A stretch of DNA of 41,888 bases from Candidatus Babeliales bacterium (GCA_023128415.1 JAGMEA010000022.1:1-41888), one strand, 5' to 3'; shown: positions 29,477-40,095, counted from the first letter of the stretch. Translations and numbers: made by a program. The notes: a model not told the origin generated them from the letters alone.

Positions 29477-31100
29477 TTTTGACTTCTTTCAACTGTGTAA
29501 CTAAAGGGGATACTTTGTAGAAAAAACGACGTGATAGTTCATCTTCCTGATTAAGAACTTTATCTTTAGGCAAGACTAAAAAGATACTTTCAGAAGCAAC
29601 ATCATCTACTTTTAAAGTAATAAAGTTAGAATCTTTTCCTTTCAAGACAGCTTTTCTAAACTGGCCCAAAGTTCTTACCCTTTCACCATTTACCTCATCC
29701 AAAATTGCTCCTGCTGTGAAAATACGAGCTCTGTACGTTGCAGAATTTGGTAAAATATTTGTAACGATAAGATATGATTTATCCTGTGAACCAGGTTTTG
29801 CAAAACGCATTAAGTCCGGAGAATTTTGAATCATTCCTAAAACATGATTTAATGTTAAAGACATTACAACCATACCAGCAAAAACTTCATAATCAACTTT
29901 TTCAAACTCAGGAAATACCTTTCTTATCGGCATAATCTCACTTAACTTCAATTTAAACCTAAAGTCTTTTCTTTCACTGGCACGATAAACAACTAAATGA
30001 ATTTGATCACCGACAACATAACGATTAAGCAACGCTAAAACTGAAACTTTTTCTTCTGCCCAACCAACAGAAACGTCTCCAAATCGATCAACCCTATGTC
30101 CATTAATTTCGTAAATCATATCTCCTGATTTAACTCCAACCTTCTCGAGCAAACTATTGTGTAAAACTCTAGATACATACCATCCGCCCCCACTAGGATT
30201 TCCTAAATAGCTGATAATATCCTCTGTTGATGGAGTAAAAATACCACCCAATATTGGCCGTCTTAATAATTTAACTTTATACAAATCATTGATAGCACTT
30301 TTTACGTCACTTATTGGAATAATGTATCCAACATTTTGGGCACTAGGGATACCTGCATTATTAATACCAATAACCTTACCATCAGCATCTAGGGATGGGC
30401 CGCCAGAACTGCCTGGATTTATCGGCGCAGTTATTTGGATATAAGACTGCTCTCTTCCACTAACAATGCCTTGAGTACTTTTGAGAGATTGTTGAGCTAA
30501 AGGATAACCAAGAGCCAAAATTTCCTGAGTTCTAACAACTGAATCAGAATCCCCCAACTCTATATATGGAATATTACCTAAATTTTTCTTAACAATATTT
30601 TTAGACTCTTCAGTTAACCTCAAAAGAGCAATATCTCTATCTGGGCTAACACCTATGATTTCAACATCTAATTGTTGTTTTCCTAAAGAAGGAATTTGTA
30701 TTTGTAGACCACTAGAAGCTTCTACAACGTGATAATTTGTTAAAAGATCACCATTCTCATTTATAAAAAACCCACTACCAAATGCTTCAACTTGTCCTGG
30801 AGTTTTGTATGGCTCAAGCCAATTAAAATGAGTCATCTGATTAAAAACTTGAACAACTGCATCTTTAACTTTTTTTTGAATATCAATCCAATTTTTCTTG
30901 TCTGCATCAGGCATAACGGATACTTTATGATTTACAGACTCAAAATCTCTAGCAATCTGTGCTTCTCTGAGACTGTCTAACTCATTCTGAAATAAGTTTT
31001 GATTTTGATAAAATTTATAACCAATAAAGCTGGTTGCTGCCACTAACAAAATAATAAAAAATTTTAATCCGTGATTTGGTTGATGATACATAGATCTCAC
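29469..31100 (-). CDS. HtrA/Deg-family trypsin-like serine protease with PDZ domains
   Basis: Signal anchor; LLTNYHVVEA (His), DRDIALLRL (Asp), INPGSSGGPSLDADGKVIGINN (Ser); two PDZ-like regions. Confidence 0.92.
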   Translation of the reverse strand: MRSMYHQPNHGLKFFIILLVAATSFIGYKFYQNQNLFQNELDSLREAQIARDFESVNHKVSVMPDADKKNWIDIQKKVKDAVVQVFNQMTHFNWLEPYKTPGQVEAFGSGFFINENGDLLTNYHVVEASSGLQIQIPSLGKQQLDVEIIGVSPDRDIALLRLTEESKNIVKKNLGNIPYIELGDSDSVVRTQEILALGYPLAQQSLKSTQGIVSGREQSYIQITAPINPGSSGGPSLDADGKVIGINNAGIPSAQNVGYIIPISDVKSAINDLYKVKLLRRPILGGIFTPSTEDIISYLGNPSGGGWYVSRVLHNSLLEKVGVKSGDMIYEINGHRVDRFGDVSVGWAEEKVSVLALLNRYVVGDQIHLVVYRASERKDFRFKLKLSEIMPIRKVFPEFEKVDYEVFAGMVVMSLTLNHVLGMIQNSPDLMRFAKPGSQDKSYLIVTNILPNSATYRARIFTAGAILDEVNGERVRTLGQFRKAVLKGKDSNFITLKVDDVASESIFLVLPKDKVLNQEDELSRRFFYKVSPLVTQLKEVKNV

Positions 31101-31133
31101 AATCCTTCCTTATTAGTAAAAATATAATCAACA

Positions 31134-31913
31134 TTATTTATGCGATAAAGTTTCTCGTTCTTTTGATTTAGAAGAAAATACCAATATTATACCCCACAGA
31201 AAATAAACTATTAATCCAAAAAATAAAACTCTGCGAAATTTAAAAATAGCTATAATCGCAAAAGTTGTTGCAATCAAAGGTTTAAAATATTTTCTTAAAT
31301 TAGGAGCAGTTCCTTTAAACGCCGGAAAAGGTACAACACTTACCATCAGCCATGCCAAAACAAGCATTAGGGCAAAAATTAATACTGCAGCCTCTATACT
31401 ATACACAAAACTTTTGAAATTCAGAAAAAGAGCCGCTAAAAAACAAGCCGCAACTGTCGTTGGTAAACCTAAAAAATAAACATTTTGCTGATCAGAAATC
31501 AAATTAAATCTTGCTAGTCTAAATATTCCTGAAAGCATATAAACGGCACTTCCAATAATTCCAAATGGCCCTAATTTATCCAAAAAACAAAAATACATTA
31601 ATAATGACGGTGCAAGACAAAAGGAAACTGAATCACATAATGAATCAAGTTCTACACCTAAGGAAGAAGATGCATCAAAATAGCGAGCAATTCTACCATC
31701 TAAAGCATCCATAAGCACTGCCATTAAAATACATGAAGCTGCTGCTTGTCCTGATCCTCTTGCCGAAAAAATAATTGATAAAAAACCAAAAAACGCATTC
31801 CCTAGGCTAAATAAATGAGGCAAAAGAGTCACACCTTTAGCAAAAGACATTCGACGCTTTCTAAGAGCAATAAAAACTCTTTTTTTTATTTGCCTATTTT
31901 TTTTTATTCGCAT
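31134..31913 (-). CDS. pssA: CDP-diacylglycerol--serine O-phosphatidyltransferase
   Basis: CDP-alcohol phosphatidyltransferase motif DALDGRIARYFDASSSLGVELDSLCDSVSF (DGx2ARx8Gx3Dx3D); multiple TMs. Confidence 0.9.
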   Translation of the reverse strand: MRIKKNRQIKKRVFIALRKRRMSFAKGVTLLPHLFSLGNAFFGFLSIIFSARGSGQAAASCILMAVLMDALDGRIARYFDASSSLGVELDSLCDSVSFCLAPSLLMYFCFLDKLGPFGIIGSAVYMLSGIFRLARFNLISDQQNVYFLGLPTTVAACFLAALFLNFKSFVYSIEAAVLIFALMLVLAWLMVSVVPFPAFKGTAPNLRKYFKPLIATTFAIIAIFKFRRVLFFGLIVYFLWGIILVFSSKSKERETLSHK

Positions 31914-32410
31914 TATTTTGCAACACTAACTTTCGCATGACGAATAATTTCTTTCCCCAAAAGATACCCTGGAGATAAAACTGAAACTATTTCGCCTGAC
32001 TTGTGATCAGCTGAATCAACTTGCATCAATGCTTCATGTAAATTAGGATCAAATTTACCTGAACAATCTATTTCTTTAACACCTAAATCCGCCAATCTTT
32101 TTTTAAAATTTTTTTGAATCATCTTAAAACCATCAAGCCAAGTTTTTACGTCTTGAGAAAACTCTTGTTTTTCACTAGAACTTATAGCTAAATCAAATTC
32201 ATCTATTAAAGGAAGCAATGCTTCCATAACTTTAACTTGAGCAGTTGAAACCCATAATGAACGATCTTTTTCTATTCTTCTTTTGAAATTTTGCAAATCT
32301 GCATTAACTCGCAAAAATTGTTCTTTCCAATCAGTATTCTTTACTTCTTCTTTCTCTTCTGTTTCAACCTTTTCATTGTCTATTTTAATATCGTCTTTTT
32401 TGTTAGTCAT
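31913..32410 (-). CDS. grpE: Co-chaperone GrpE
   Basis: WKEQFLRVNADLQNFKRRIEKDRSLW...EALLPLIDEFDLAI..., C-terminal DPNLHEALMQVDS...VLSPGYLLGKEIIRHAKVSVAK. Confidence 0.92.
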   Translation of the reverse strand: MTNKKDDIKIDNEKVETEEKEEVKNTDWKEQFLRVNADLQNFKRRIEKDRSLWVSTAQVKVMEALLPLIDEFDLAISSSEKQEFSQDVKTWLDGFKMIQKNFKKRLADLGVKEIDCSGKFDPNLHEALMQVDSADHKSGEIVSVLSPGYLLGKEIIRHAKVSVAK

Positions 32411-32629
32411 GGAAAACTTCCCCCATATATTTAAGAATTTTCAGCAAATTACTTTGATTTTACCAAAAAAAAGCATTTCTAAAAAGTGGGGCCTATTTTT
32501 TAAAAAATTCATTTTCTTGAAAATAAACAGATTTGATAACTAGAATAATTCAAAGAATTTTTAAGTAGTAAAAACTGCAACTAATCAAAATATTTGAAGC
32601 TTAATTATTTATGGAAAATGAGTTTTTAA

Positions 32630-35527
32630 ATGAAAAAATTAAATAAATTATTCTCGGTAGCATTAACACTTATTTCTACAATCTATCCTGCTGATACTAT
32701 TTACAAAACAGGCACTGCTAACTTCAGTGGTGTTGTCACTTCAACAGCTAAAGCTTTAGATAGATACACAGGATCACTATATGTTGGTAGTAATGGTCAA
32801 GGCGGCGGAGACGGAAATTATGCCTTATCATATGCGGGTAGAAGCGATACATCATTTACAGCGTTAGCAACAGATACTGATGTTACAGGTTCAAGTATTA
32901 GAACAATTGCTCTTTTAAGAACTGGCGGAAATAACTCTGCCGCAACTCATGTAGCCTTTATTACAACAAACACAGCTCGAACGGTTCACTCACTAAACAT
33001 ATCGAATAAAACTATCCAAACGGCAAGCACGGATAGCAATCTTCACCTTACCGACGCCATTGGTGCGGTAGCAAATGGACTTACCTACATGACAACAAGC
33101 AGTAATCATATTTTCGTTCGAACAGTAGGCTCAATAGGATTCGAACATGATAATTTTGTTAATGGAATAGCAAATATTAGAAATAATCCATTTGCAACAA
33201 TACAAGGTGATTCAACAACTTCTTCCACCTTATTAAGTAGAATTTCTCCCCCAGTCTATGAAGCTGCAAGATTAAATTCTCTAACTGTTAGTGATATGTA
33301 CTGGGATCCAGATATAGAACGACTTTTTATAACATGTACTGTTGACGTTGCAACAGGAAATGTAGGCTATGCTCTTGTAAAAGGTTTTATAAATACTGAT
33401 ATCGCAAATCCTGATGATGACGACACAATTAAGCTAGAAAGAATCTTAGATGATGGAGTAACTGATGCAAGTGATACTACTGCACACTATTCACCCCGAG
33501 CAATAGATGACTCAACAATATTTGCTTATAACAATACAGGTGGAGCAGCTAGTACAAAAATTACTCTTCATAAAGTTCGCGTAATGACAACAAGCACAAA
33601 TCTTAAATATCTCATTGTTAATGGTGCGATAGCTAGTGGAGCCGACATAGGTGGAAATCAAGTTCATTCCTTAAGAATATCGTATACAGGAGAAGGTGAC
33701 ATTAGACCTGGTGATGTTATTAGACATGATACATATTATGAAACACATCTTACTAACAACTATAATAATGCAGACCACATTCTTTCCCTTACAGTTGGAT
33801 CAGCCGCAGCACCCTGGCCAAATACCCAGACCGTAACAGATATGGTTGTTATAGATGATGTTGTATACATTTCAAATGCAACCGGAAATAGAAGTGCAAC
33901 AAACGATCCTGGACTTTGGAAATCCCAAGCAATGTTCAACCACGAAGGAATAATAGTAGCCTGGACGCCGTGGGAACGAGTCTATCCGACAACTGGTTCA
34001 ACTTTCCCTCAAACATCTGAGGATCAAATTCCATTTTTTGAAGTAGATGCAAATACTGGAAAAATATGGTCAGGAGATGCAAACGGTACAACTATATCAA
34101 GATTGAAATGGAAACTTCCCGCTGATTTATCACCAACAACAGATGACGGAACATTGCAAAGACAACTCATACAGGAATTAGCACAAGGATGTTTTTGTGT
34201 CTTAGATCTTCCTAACGAAACTCCAGGCATGGGAAACGTTAACAACACAGATAATTCAATAGCCATTTTTGGAGGTTTGGAAAAAGTTATATTCGCAAGA
34301 GCATCACAAGGAAATTTAAATTATACAACACCTAATACAAGTTTTGATCTTGATGCAAATTTTAAGTCAACAGATGAAAATGATGGTCTTTTTGGAGTTG
34401 GTGCAATACGTGCTCTGGGATATTCTTATAATAAAACAAATTTAAAAGGATATTTTTTTGCAGGAACTGATATTGGATTATTTGCCTATGCTAAAGGCAC
34501 GGGCGCTGGTTTTAATGCTTCTACCGGTCTAGACACCCTTGCTTCTGGAGAACTTTTTGATTCGGCTGATGAATCAAAATGGTTTAGAGTTGCAGAGAGT
34601 ACGCTCACACCAACTACAGCAGTTAGTCAAATAATTACACCAACTTGGAATAAAATTTATGTATTAACTCATGATGTAACAAGTGTAAACGCAATACAGG
34701 ATAAACTTTATGAAATTGATATTCCAAATAATATAAATGGAGACGGTGCACAACCAAGAATAATTGCACAATCCGGCAGTGGAAACATCCCTACAAATTC
34801 TATTTTTTCTGGATGCGCAATATTAACAACAACTGATGCTTTAAAAAGTCTTGTTGATGAGGATAAAGGTTACTTTGGTGTTTTAAGTACAAACGAAGGT
34901 TTATATACATCAACATGTGATTTAAGACATCTTGTTTTATCTTCCGGAGAATGGGAAGCTGTTGTAACAACAACGGGAATACCTTTTCATTCCATACACA
35001 GAATCAAAGACAGAAGAGTATCCATATCTAATTCTGATTATATTCCATTTTTAAATACTTCATTTTTCGGAATACCAATTATTGATGATTCTAGAGACCT
35101 CGGCATTTTTGAAAACAGCACAATACTCCAGGCAGGACTAAGTAGCTCAGCCCTTAGTTATAATACAAATGCAAGCTTAACTACAGATGTCCAATCTGTT
35201 CAACCAAGACCATTAAATGTTGCCGAAGAAGAAAAAAATAGAAAATTTATATTGAATAAAAACTCTAGTGATTTCAGCTATCTTGAATTTGCAACAAACT
35301 TTTATACAGATGGAGGACGAAGATTTTTTACAAAATTCAATCCCAATACAACGGATGAATTTAGCATACTTAGAACATTGCCATACAATGCAGATGAATG
35401 GAATATGACGACTCCTACTTCAGACATAGACTTAAGCACAATAAACAGAATCTATTGGATAGAAAATATTTCAGGAACCGGGCAACTAATGGCTGGAATA
35501 GATAGCGGTGTAATAGTTTTAAATTAA
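32630..35527 (+). CDS. Large secreted hypothetical protein, paralog A
   Basis: 965 aa; signal KLNKLFSVALTLISTIYPAD; homologous end to end with 36987..39905. Confidence 0.88.
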   Translation: MKKLNKLFSVALTLISTIYPADTIYKTGTANFSGVVTSTAKALDRYTGSLYVGSNGQGGGDGNYALSYAGRSDTSFTALATDTDVTGSSIRTIALLRTGGNNSAATHVAFITTNTARTVHSLNISNKTIQTASTDSNLHLTDAIGAVANGLTYMTTSSNHIFVRTVGSIGFEHDNFVNGIANIRNNPFATIQGDSTTSSTLLSRISPPVYEAARLNSLTVSDMYWDPDIERLFITCTVDVATGNVGYALVKGFINTDIANPDDDDTIKLERILDDGVTDASDTTAHYSPRAIDDSTIFAYNNTGGAASTKITLHKVRVMTTSTNLKYLIVNGAIASGADIGGNQVHSLRISYTGEGDIRPGDVIRHDTYYETHLTNNYNNADHILSLTVGSAAAPWPNTQTVTDMVVIDDVVYISNATGNRSATNDPGLWKSQAMFNHEGIIVAWTPWERVYPTTGSTFPQTSEDQIPFFEVDANTGKIWSGDANGTTISRLKWKLPADLSPTTDDGTLQRQLIQELAQGCFCVLDLPNETPGMGNVNNTDNSIAIFGGLEKVIFARASQGNLNYTTPNTSFDLDANFKSTDENDGLFGVGAIRALGYSYNKTNLKGYFFAGTDIGLFAYAKGTGAGFNASTGLDTLASGELFDSADESKWFRVAESTLTPTTAVSQIITPTWNKIYVLTHDVTSVNAIQDKLYEIDIPNNINGDGAQPRIIAQSGSGNIPTNSIFSGCAILTTTDALKSLVDEDKGYFGVLSTNEGLYTSTCDLRHLVLSSGEWEAVVTTTGIPFHSIHRIKDRRVSISNSDYIPFLNTSFFGIPIIDDSRDLGIFENSTILQAGLSSSALSYNTNASLTTDVQSVQPRPLNVAEEEKNRKFILNKNSSDFSYLEFATNFYTDGGRRFFTKFNPNTTDEFSILRTLPYNADEWNMTTPTSDIDLSTINRIYWIENISGTGQLMAGIDSGVIVLN
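32704..33010 (+). repeat. Dispersed direct repeat, copy 1 (5' region of paralog A)
   Basis: Includes the 36-nt block gatacatcatttacagcgttagcaacagatactgat, identical in copy 2; flanking sequence is very similar. Confidence 0.85.
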
Positions 35528-35641
35528 AAATTTAATTTTCTTGAAAAAAGAAATTATTAATTTCTAGACTTGCTTAAAACATTATTATTAATCGAAAAAC
35601 CAAAAAGATTTATTTAAATACCAAATAAACAAGGAGAGGAT

Positions 35642-36949
35642 ATGATAATGCGCATTAAGAAGAAGCTCTTAGGGTTAACATTATGCTTCATTGCATGTCA
35701 ACCGGCATTAATAAGCTTAGACAATGGACATTTTTATAGGGCACCCAATTTTTATGGAATACAAAATCGAGATGTAAGTGACTGGTTCGGAAGATTTGAT
35801 GCCAACTATGCATATGGAAGCACTCGTTCAGGATACGATTTAAATGGACACAAAACACCTTTATTAAACATTCACGGTAATTCATATTTATTATATTTAG
35901 CTACCGGAGTACCAAAACTACCTAGCTCTTCAACATACACAACTCTTCTTACAAACCTACTTAACCAATCCCAAACTAACCCAACTACTGGTCCAACTTT
36001 TGGTAAATTAGAATTTAAAGGAAGATTTAGAACACATGAAGTGAATCTAGATTATAGACAAAATCTTGTTAAAGGATTTTTTGCAGAAGCACATCTTCCA
36101 ATAAGAAATGTTAAAATTAGTAACATAAGTTACGTTGACAAATCACCAACAACCGGTCCGTTTACTCAAAGTACTCCTCAATGGATTCAGGTAAAAAACA
36201 ATATAAATACTATTTTAAACTCTTATGGAATCAAAAATTATGGTGATTCATATGATAAGACATCTGTTGGTGATTTTAGTCTTCTTGCTGGATGGCAACA
36301 TACCGACACAGAAGAACCTGAGTTTTTAAAATATTACAGTGTCGCATTAAGACTTGGAATTCTTTTCCCTAGCGGTAAAAAAGATGATACGAGTTATGCA
36401 TTTTCTGTTCCAACAGGATATAACCAACATTGGGGAATTCCTGCAAGATTTGATCTTATAGTTGGTCCGACTGATTGGTTACAAATTGGCGGACATGCAG
36501 GAGTTTCATTCTTCTTTGATAAAACCTATAACAGAAGAATGAAAACCAACAGCAATCAAAGTGGCTTCATTATCCTGGGCGAAGGTAACGCTAAGGTTGA
36601 TAAAGGAACCCTTTGGGATTTAGGAACATATGTAAAATTTGAAAAGTTCATCAAAGGATTAAGCGGGTTTGTTGGATACTCTTATAGTAGAAACGAACAT
36701 GACGAACTTACCGCTCAAAATACATCTTTATTTTCAGATGACGTTGTAAATGGAGATAGTAAATATCAAGATTGGGATATGCACACAATCAATTTAATGT
36801 TGGAATATGATTTCAGCACGCATATGAATGATGAAAGTTTTGCTCCAAGAATCAATCTTCACTATAACATTCCAGTCGCTGGTAAACGTGTATTTACAAC
36901 AGACATGTTTGGCGGAGGATTTGGATTAGACATTAAATGGAATTTCTAA
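35642..36949 (+). CDS. Putative outer-membrane beta-barrel protein
   Basis: Signal peptide, alternating amphipathic strands, C-terminal GGGFGLDIKWNF ending in aromatic F as in OMP beta-signals; preceded by aaggagagg. Confidence 0.72.
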   Translation: MIMRIKKKLLGLTLCFIACQPALISLDNGHFYRAPNFYGIQNRDVSDWFGRFDANYAYGSTRSGYDLNGHKTPLLNIHGNSYLLYLATGVPKLPSSSTYTTLLTNLLNQSQTNPTTGPTFGKLEFKGRFRTHEVNLDYRQNLVKGFFAEAHLPIRNVKISNISYVDKSPTTGPFTQSTPQWIQVKNNINTILNSYGIKNYGDSYDKTSVGDFSLLAGWQHTDTEEPEFLKYYSVALRLGILFPSGKKDDTSYAFSVPTGYNQHWGIPARFDLIVGPTDWLQIGGHAGVSFFFDKTYNRRMKTNSNQSGFIILGEGNAKVDKGTLWDLGTYVKFEKFIKGLSGFVGYSYSRNEHDELTAQNTSLFSDDVVNGDSKYQDWDMHTINLMLEYDFSTHMNDESFAPRINLHYNIPVAGKRVFTTDMFGGGFGLDIKWNF

Positions 36950-36986
36950 AGATTAAATATAAACACCGTATAAAAAGGAAAGAATT

Positions 36987-39905
36987 ATGAAGTTAGCTAA
37001 ATTCAAAGGTATACTCGGTGCTACCGTGTTAATAGCATGTAGTAGTATGTATGCCGTGGAAAGCGTCTATAAAACTGGTGCTAACAATTTCAGTGGTGTT
37101 ATCACTTCAACAGCTAAAGCTTTGGATCGATATACAGGATCACTATATATTGGCAGTGATGGTGAAGGCGGAGGAGACGGAAACTACGCCCTAGCATATG
37201 CTGGCAGGAGTGATACATCATTTACAGCGTTAGCAACAGATACTGATCTTACAGGTTCAAGTATAAAAACAATTGCTCTTTTAAGAACAGGCGGAAACAA
37301 TACCGCTGCAACTCACGTAGCTTTTATTACAACCAATACGGGAAGAACTGTTCATTCATTAAATGTATCTGACAAAACCTTTCAACAAGCCGGTGTAAGT
37401 GGTGGTTATTATCTTACCGATAATCAGGGTGGAGTGGCAGATGAGCTTACATACATGACAACAAGTAGTAATCATGCTTTTGTTCGTGTAGTTGCAACTG
37501 GCGGTAATGAGCCTATTGCTAAATGGAATGGTTTGGCTAATGTTAGCAACAGCCCTTTCATGACTGTTCAAGGTGATGATACAACTTCTTCTACCTTATT
37601 AAGTAGAATATCTTTGGAAGTAGCCGAAACTGACAGCTTAAACGAGTTAACTGTAAGTGATATGGCTTGGGATCCAGATATAGAACGATTATTCATAACC
37701 TGTACGATTGTAGTTCCAAATGATAACACTGGATATGCTTTAGTAAAAGGTAAATTTAATACAACTGATACATCTTTAATTAATTTAGAAAAAATAATTA
37801 AAGAGAATTCAACAACTCACGTTGCCTATTATTCTCCAAGAACAAACGATGATACTGCAATTTTTGCATTTAGTCAGCCTGCTGGAAATGTAGCTACTCA
37901 AAAAATCATTCTTCATAAAGTTCGTGTAATGACAACAAGCACAGGACTTAAATACTTAATTTTGAATGGCTCAGTGAACAGTGGAAATGATGTAGAAGGA
38001 GATCGAATTTACTCTCTTAGAATATCATATACAGGAAGCGGAGACCTTAATCCTGGTGATATTATTAGACACGATATATATAATGAAACACACCTTCCAA
38101 ACGATTATAATAATACAGATCATGTTATTGGAGTAACTGTTGGTGGATCAGAAGCATTTTGGGATACTACGATATCTGTCAGTGATATGGAAGTAGTTGG
38201 AGATGCTGTTTATGTTTCTGTTGTCGGAAATCCTGGTAGAACAGGAAGTGCTGATACATTAGATTACTCTAATAAAATTGGTATTTTAAAATCTCAAGCT
38301 TTATTTGACCACGAAGGCAAAATAGTCGCTTGGACACCCTGGGAAAATGTCTTCCCTACAGGTATAGACAATACAACTGGAGATGATGTCCCATTTTTTG
38401 ATGTCGATGCAAAAACTGGAAAAATATGGCGTGGCAGTGGAGGAGATGACGCAGCAGGTGGGCTAGGTAAAGCAATAACTAGAACCAAATGGGATTTAGC
38501 TGATACCGCAGCAACTTCACTTCAATACCAACTAGCTAATAATCTTGGAAACGGCTGTTTCTGTTCTTTAGATTTAACCGTATCAACAACAGGAATAGCT
38601 GTTAACGATACACAGGGACATAATTCCTTCGTACTGTTTGGTGGAATAGAAAAAGTAGCCTTTGCTCGAACAACTCAAGGATTAATTGGAGCAACAACTA
38701 CCGACTTTAGCGCAGCAGCAGACTTTTTAGTAACCGGACCAGATGATATGGCTGGAGCAGGCGCCGTACGTACACTTGGATATTCATATAATGCAACACG
38801 AAACCAAGGATACTTTTTCGCTGGCACAGACAAAGGCCTATTCGCATATGCCAAAGGATCTGGAGCCGGATACAATGCAGATCTAGGACTAACAGCTCTA
38901 AATTCTGGAGAATTGTTCCAAGCCTCTGACAGTTCCGTGTGGCAGAGAGTAGCATCCAATGTATTAACAAGTACAGTAGCTATTTCACAAATAGTTACTA
39001 CTACAGCCGATGCTATCCATTTCATAGTTAAGGATACACAAACAATAAACGGAATTGATGACAGACTATATGAAATGCAGCTTGCGGATAGTATAACAAC
39101 AATGGTACCTAAAATTATTGCTCGTTCTGGACAAGGAGGATTACCAGATAATGCAGTTTTCTCTGGATGCGCTATAATAACAACAACCAATTATCTAAAA
39201 TCTCTTGATATCAGTACGAAGCCACTAATAGCAATTTTAAGTACAAATGACGGATTGTGGACATCAACTTGCGATGTAAGACATCTTGTTGGAGCTCAAG
39301 GAACAGGCGTTACAATATCTGGAACTGAGTGGCTACAAATCTCAGCAACCAACAATATTCCTATGCATTCGTTACATAACATTAAGAGAAATGATGTATT
39401 AGGAATGATTGAGGAGGGTGGAGATTACCAGCCATTTAGAAATACCTCGTTTTACGGACTACCATTTATAGATGACACAAGAGGCCTTGGGCTTTTTGAA
39501 AATAGTACTATTCTGCAAGCGGGATTAGATAGTGCAGCATTAGCAAACTTTGCTGATGCTGGAAACACACAACCAGTCCAAGCAAACCCTTCAACTACAA
39601 GCGAAGCTGCTTCTGCTAGAAGATTTGCTCTTAACAGTGATTCAACAAACTTTAGTAACATCGACTTCGCAGTCAATCTCTATAATGAAGGCGGACGAAG
39701 ATTCTTTGCAAGATTCAGCCCAACTGAGTCTGGAGTATATAGTTCTATAAGAATGCTTCCTTATAATGCTACAGAGTGGAATATGACTACACCTGCAGCA
39801 GATGGAGACCTAGGAACTGTTACAAGAGTTCACTTCATAGAAAACATTTCGGGACTAGGTAAAATTGTAGCTGGTACAGATTCAGGAGTGATTTTCTTAG
39901 AATAG
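36987..39905 (+). CDS. Large secreted hypothetical protein, paralog B
   Basis: 972 aa; signal KLAKFKGILGATVLIACSSMYAVE; homologous to 32630..35527 at N terminus, centre and C terminus. Confidence 0.88.
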   Translation: MKLAKFKGILGATVLIACSSMYAVESVYKTGANNFSGVITSTAKALDRYTGSLYIGSDGEGGGDGNYALAYAGRSDTSFTALATDTDLTGSSIKTIALLRTGGNNTAATHVAFITTNTGRTVHSLNVSDKTFQQAGVSGGYYLTDNQGGVADELTYMTTSSNHAFVRVVATGGNEPIAKWNGLANVSNSPFMTVQGDDTTSSTLLSRISLEVAETDSLNELTVSDMAWDPDIERLFITCTIVVPNDNTGYALVKGKFNTTDTSLINLEKIIKENSTTHVAYYSPRTNDDTAIFAFSQPAGNVATQKIILHKVRVMTTSTGLKYLILNGSVNSGNDVEGDRIYSLRISYTGSGDLNPGDIIRHDIYNETHLPNDYNNTDHVIGVTVGGSEAFWDTTISVSDMEVVGDAVYVSVVGNPGRTGSADTLDYSNKIGILKSQALFDHEGKIVAWTPWENVFPTGIDNTTGDDVPFFDVDAKTGKIWRGSGGDDAAGGLGKAITRTKWDLADTAATSLQYQLANNLGNGCFCSLDLTVSTTGIAVNDTQGHNSFVLFGGIEKVAFARTTQGLIGATTTDFSAAADFLVTGPDDMAGAGAVRTLGYSYNATRNQGYFFAGTDKGLFAYAKGSGAGYNADLGLTALNSGELFQASDSSVWQRVASNVLTSTVAISQIVTTTADAIHFIVKDTQTINGIDDRLYEMQLADSITTMVPKIIARSGQGGLPDNAVFSGCAIITTTNYLKSLDISTKPLIAILSTNDGLWTSTCDVRHLVGAQGTGVTISGTEWLQISATNNIPMHSLHNIKRNDVLGMIEEGGDYQPFRNTSFYGLPFIDDTRGLGLFENSTILQAGLDSAALANFADAGNTQPVQANPSTTSEAASARRFALNSDSTNFSNIDFAVNLYNEGGRRFFARFSPTESGVYSSIRMLPYNATEWNMTTPAADGDLGTVTRVHFIENISGLGKIVAGTDSGVIFLE
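37064..37370 (+). repeat. Dispersed direct repeat, copy 2 (5' region of paralog B)
   Basis: Near-identical to the region in paralog A, with mostly scattered substitutions. Confidence 0.85.
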
Positions 39906-39922
39906 AAAGAACATTTCGAGCA

Positions 39923-39958
39923 AAAGGGGTGTAGTTTAGACTATGCCCCTTTCTTTTT
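39923..39958 (+). terminator. Rho-independent terminator after paralog B
   Basis: aaaggggtgtagt-ttag-actatgccccttt followed by cttttt; 13-bp stem with two G-U wobbles. Confidence 0.9.
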
Positions 39959-39991
39959 ACAAATAGGCCTATTCAATCACAGTTTTTATGT

Positions 39992-40007
39992 TATAATAGG
40001 ATATAAT
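39992..40007 (+). promoter_or_regulatory. Candidate -10 region(s) for the RRM gene
   Basis: Two TATAAT hexamers (39992-39997 and 40002-40007) about 90-100 nt upstream of the ATG; implies a long 5' UTR. Confidence 0.4.
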
Positions 40008-40095
40008 TAGTGTTAACAAAGAACGAAAGGGGCAAATAGAAAAAATCGCGTTTTAATTATAGGTTGAAAATTTTATATATCGAGTTTTAGAAAAA

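Noticed and set aside
35545-35573. AT-rich hairpin agaaat-tatta-atttct between paralog A and the barrel gene
   Set aside because: Short, AT-only stem easily expected by chance in such AT-rich intergenic DNA; no U tract.
38675-39190. Minus-strand 171-aa ORF within paralog B
   Set aside because: Lies entirely inside a well-supported paralogous CDS; no motif or signal.
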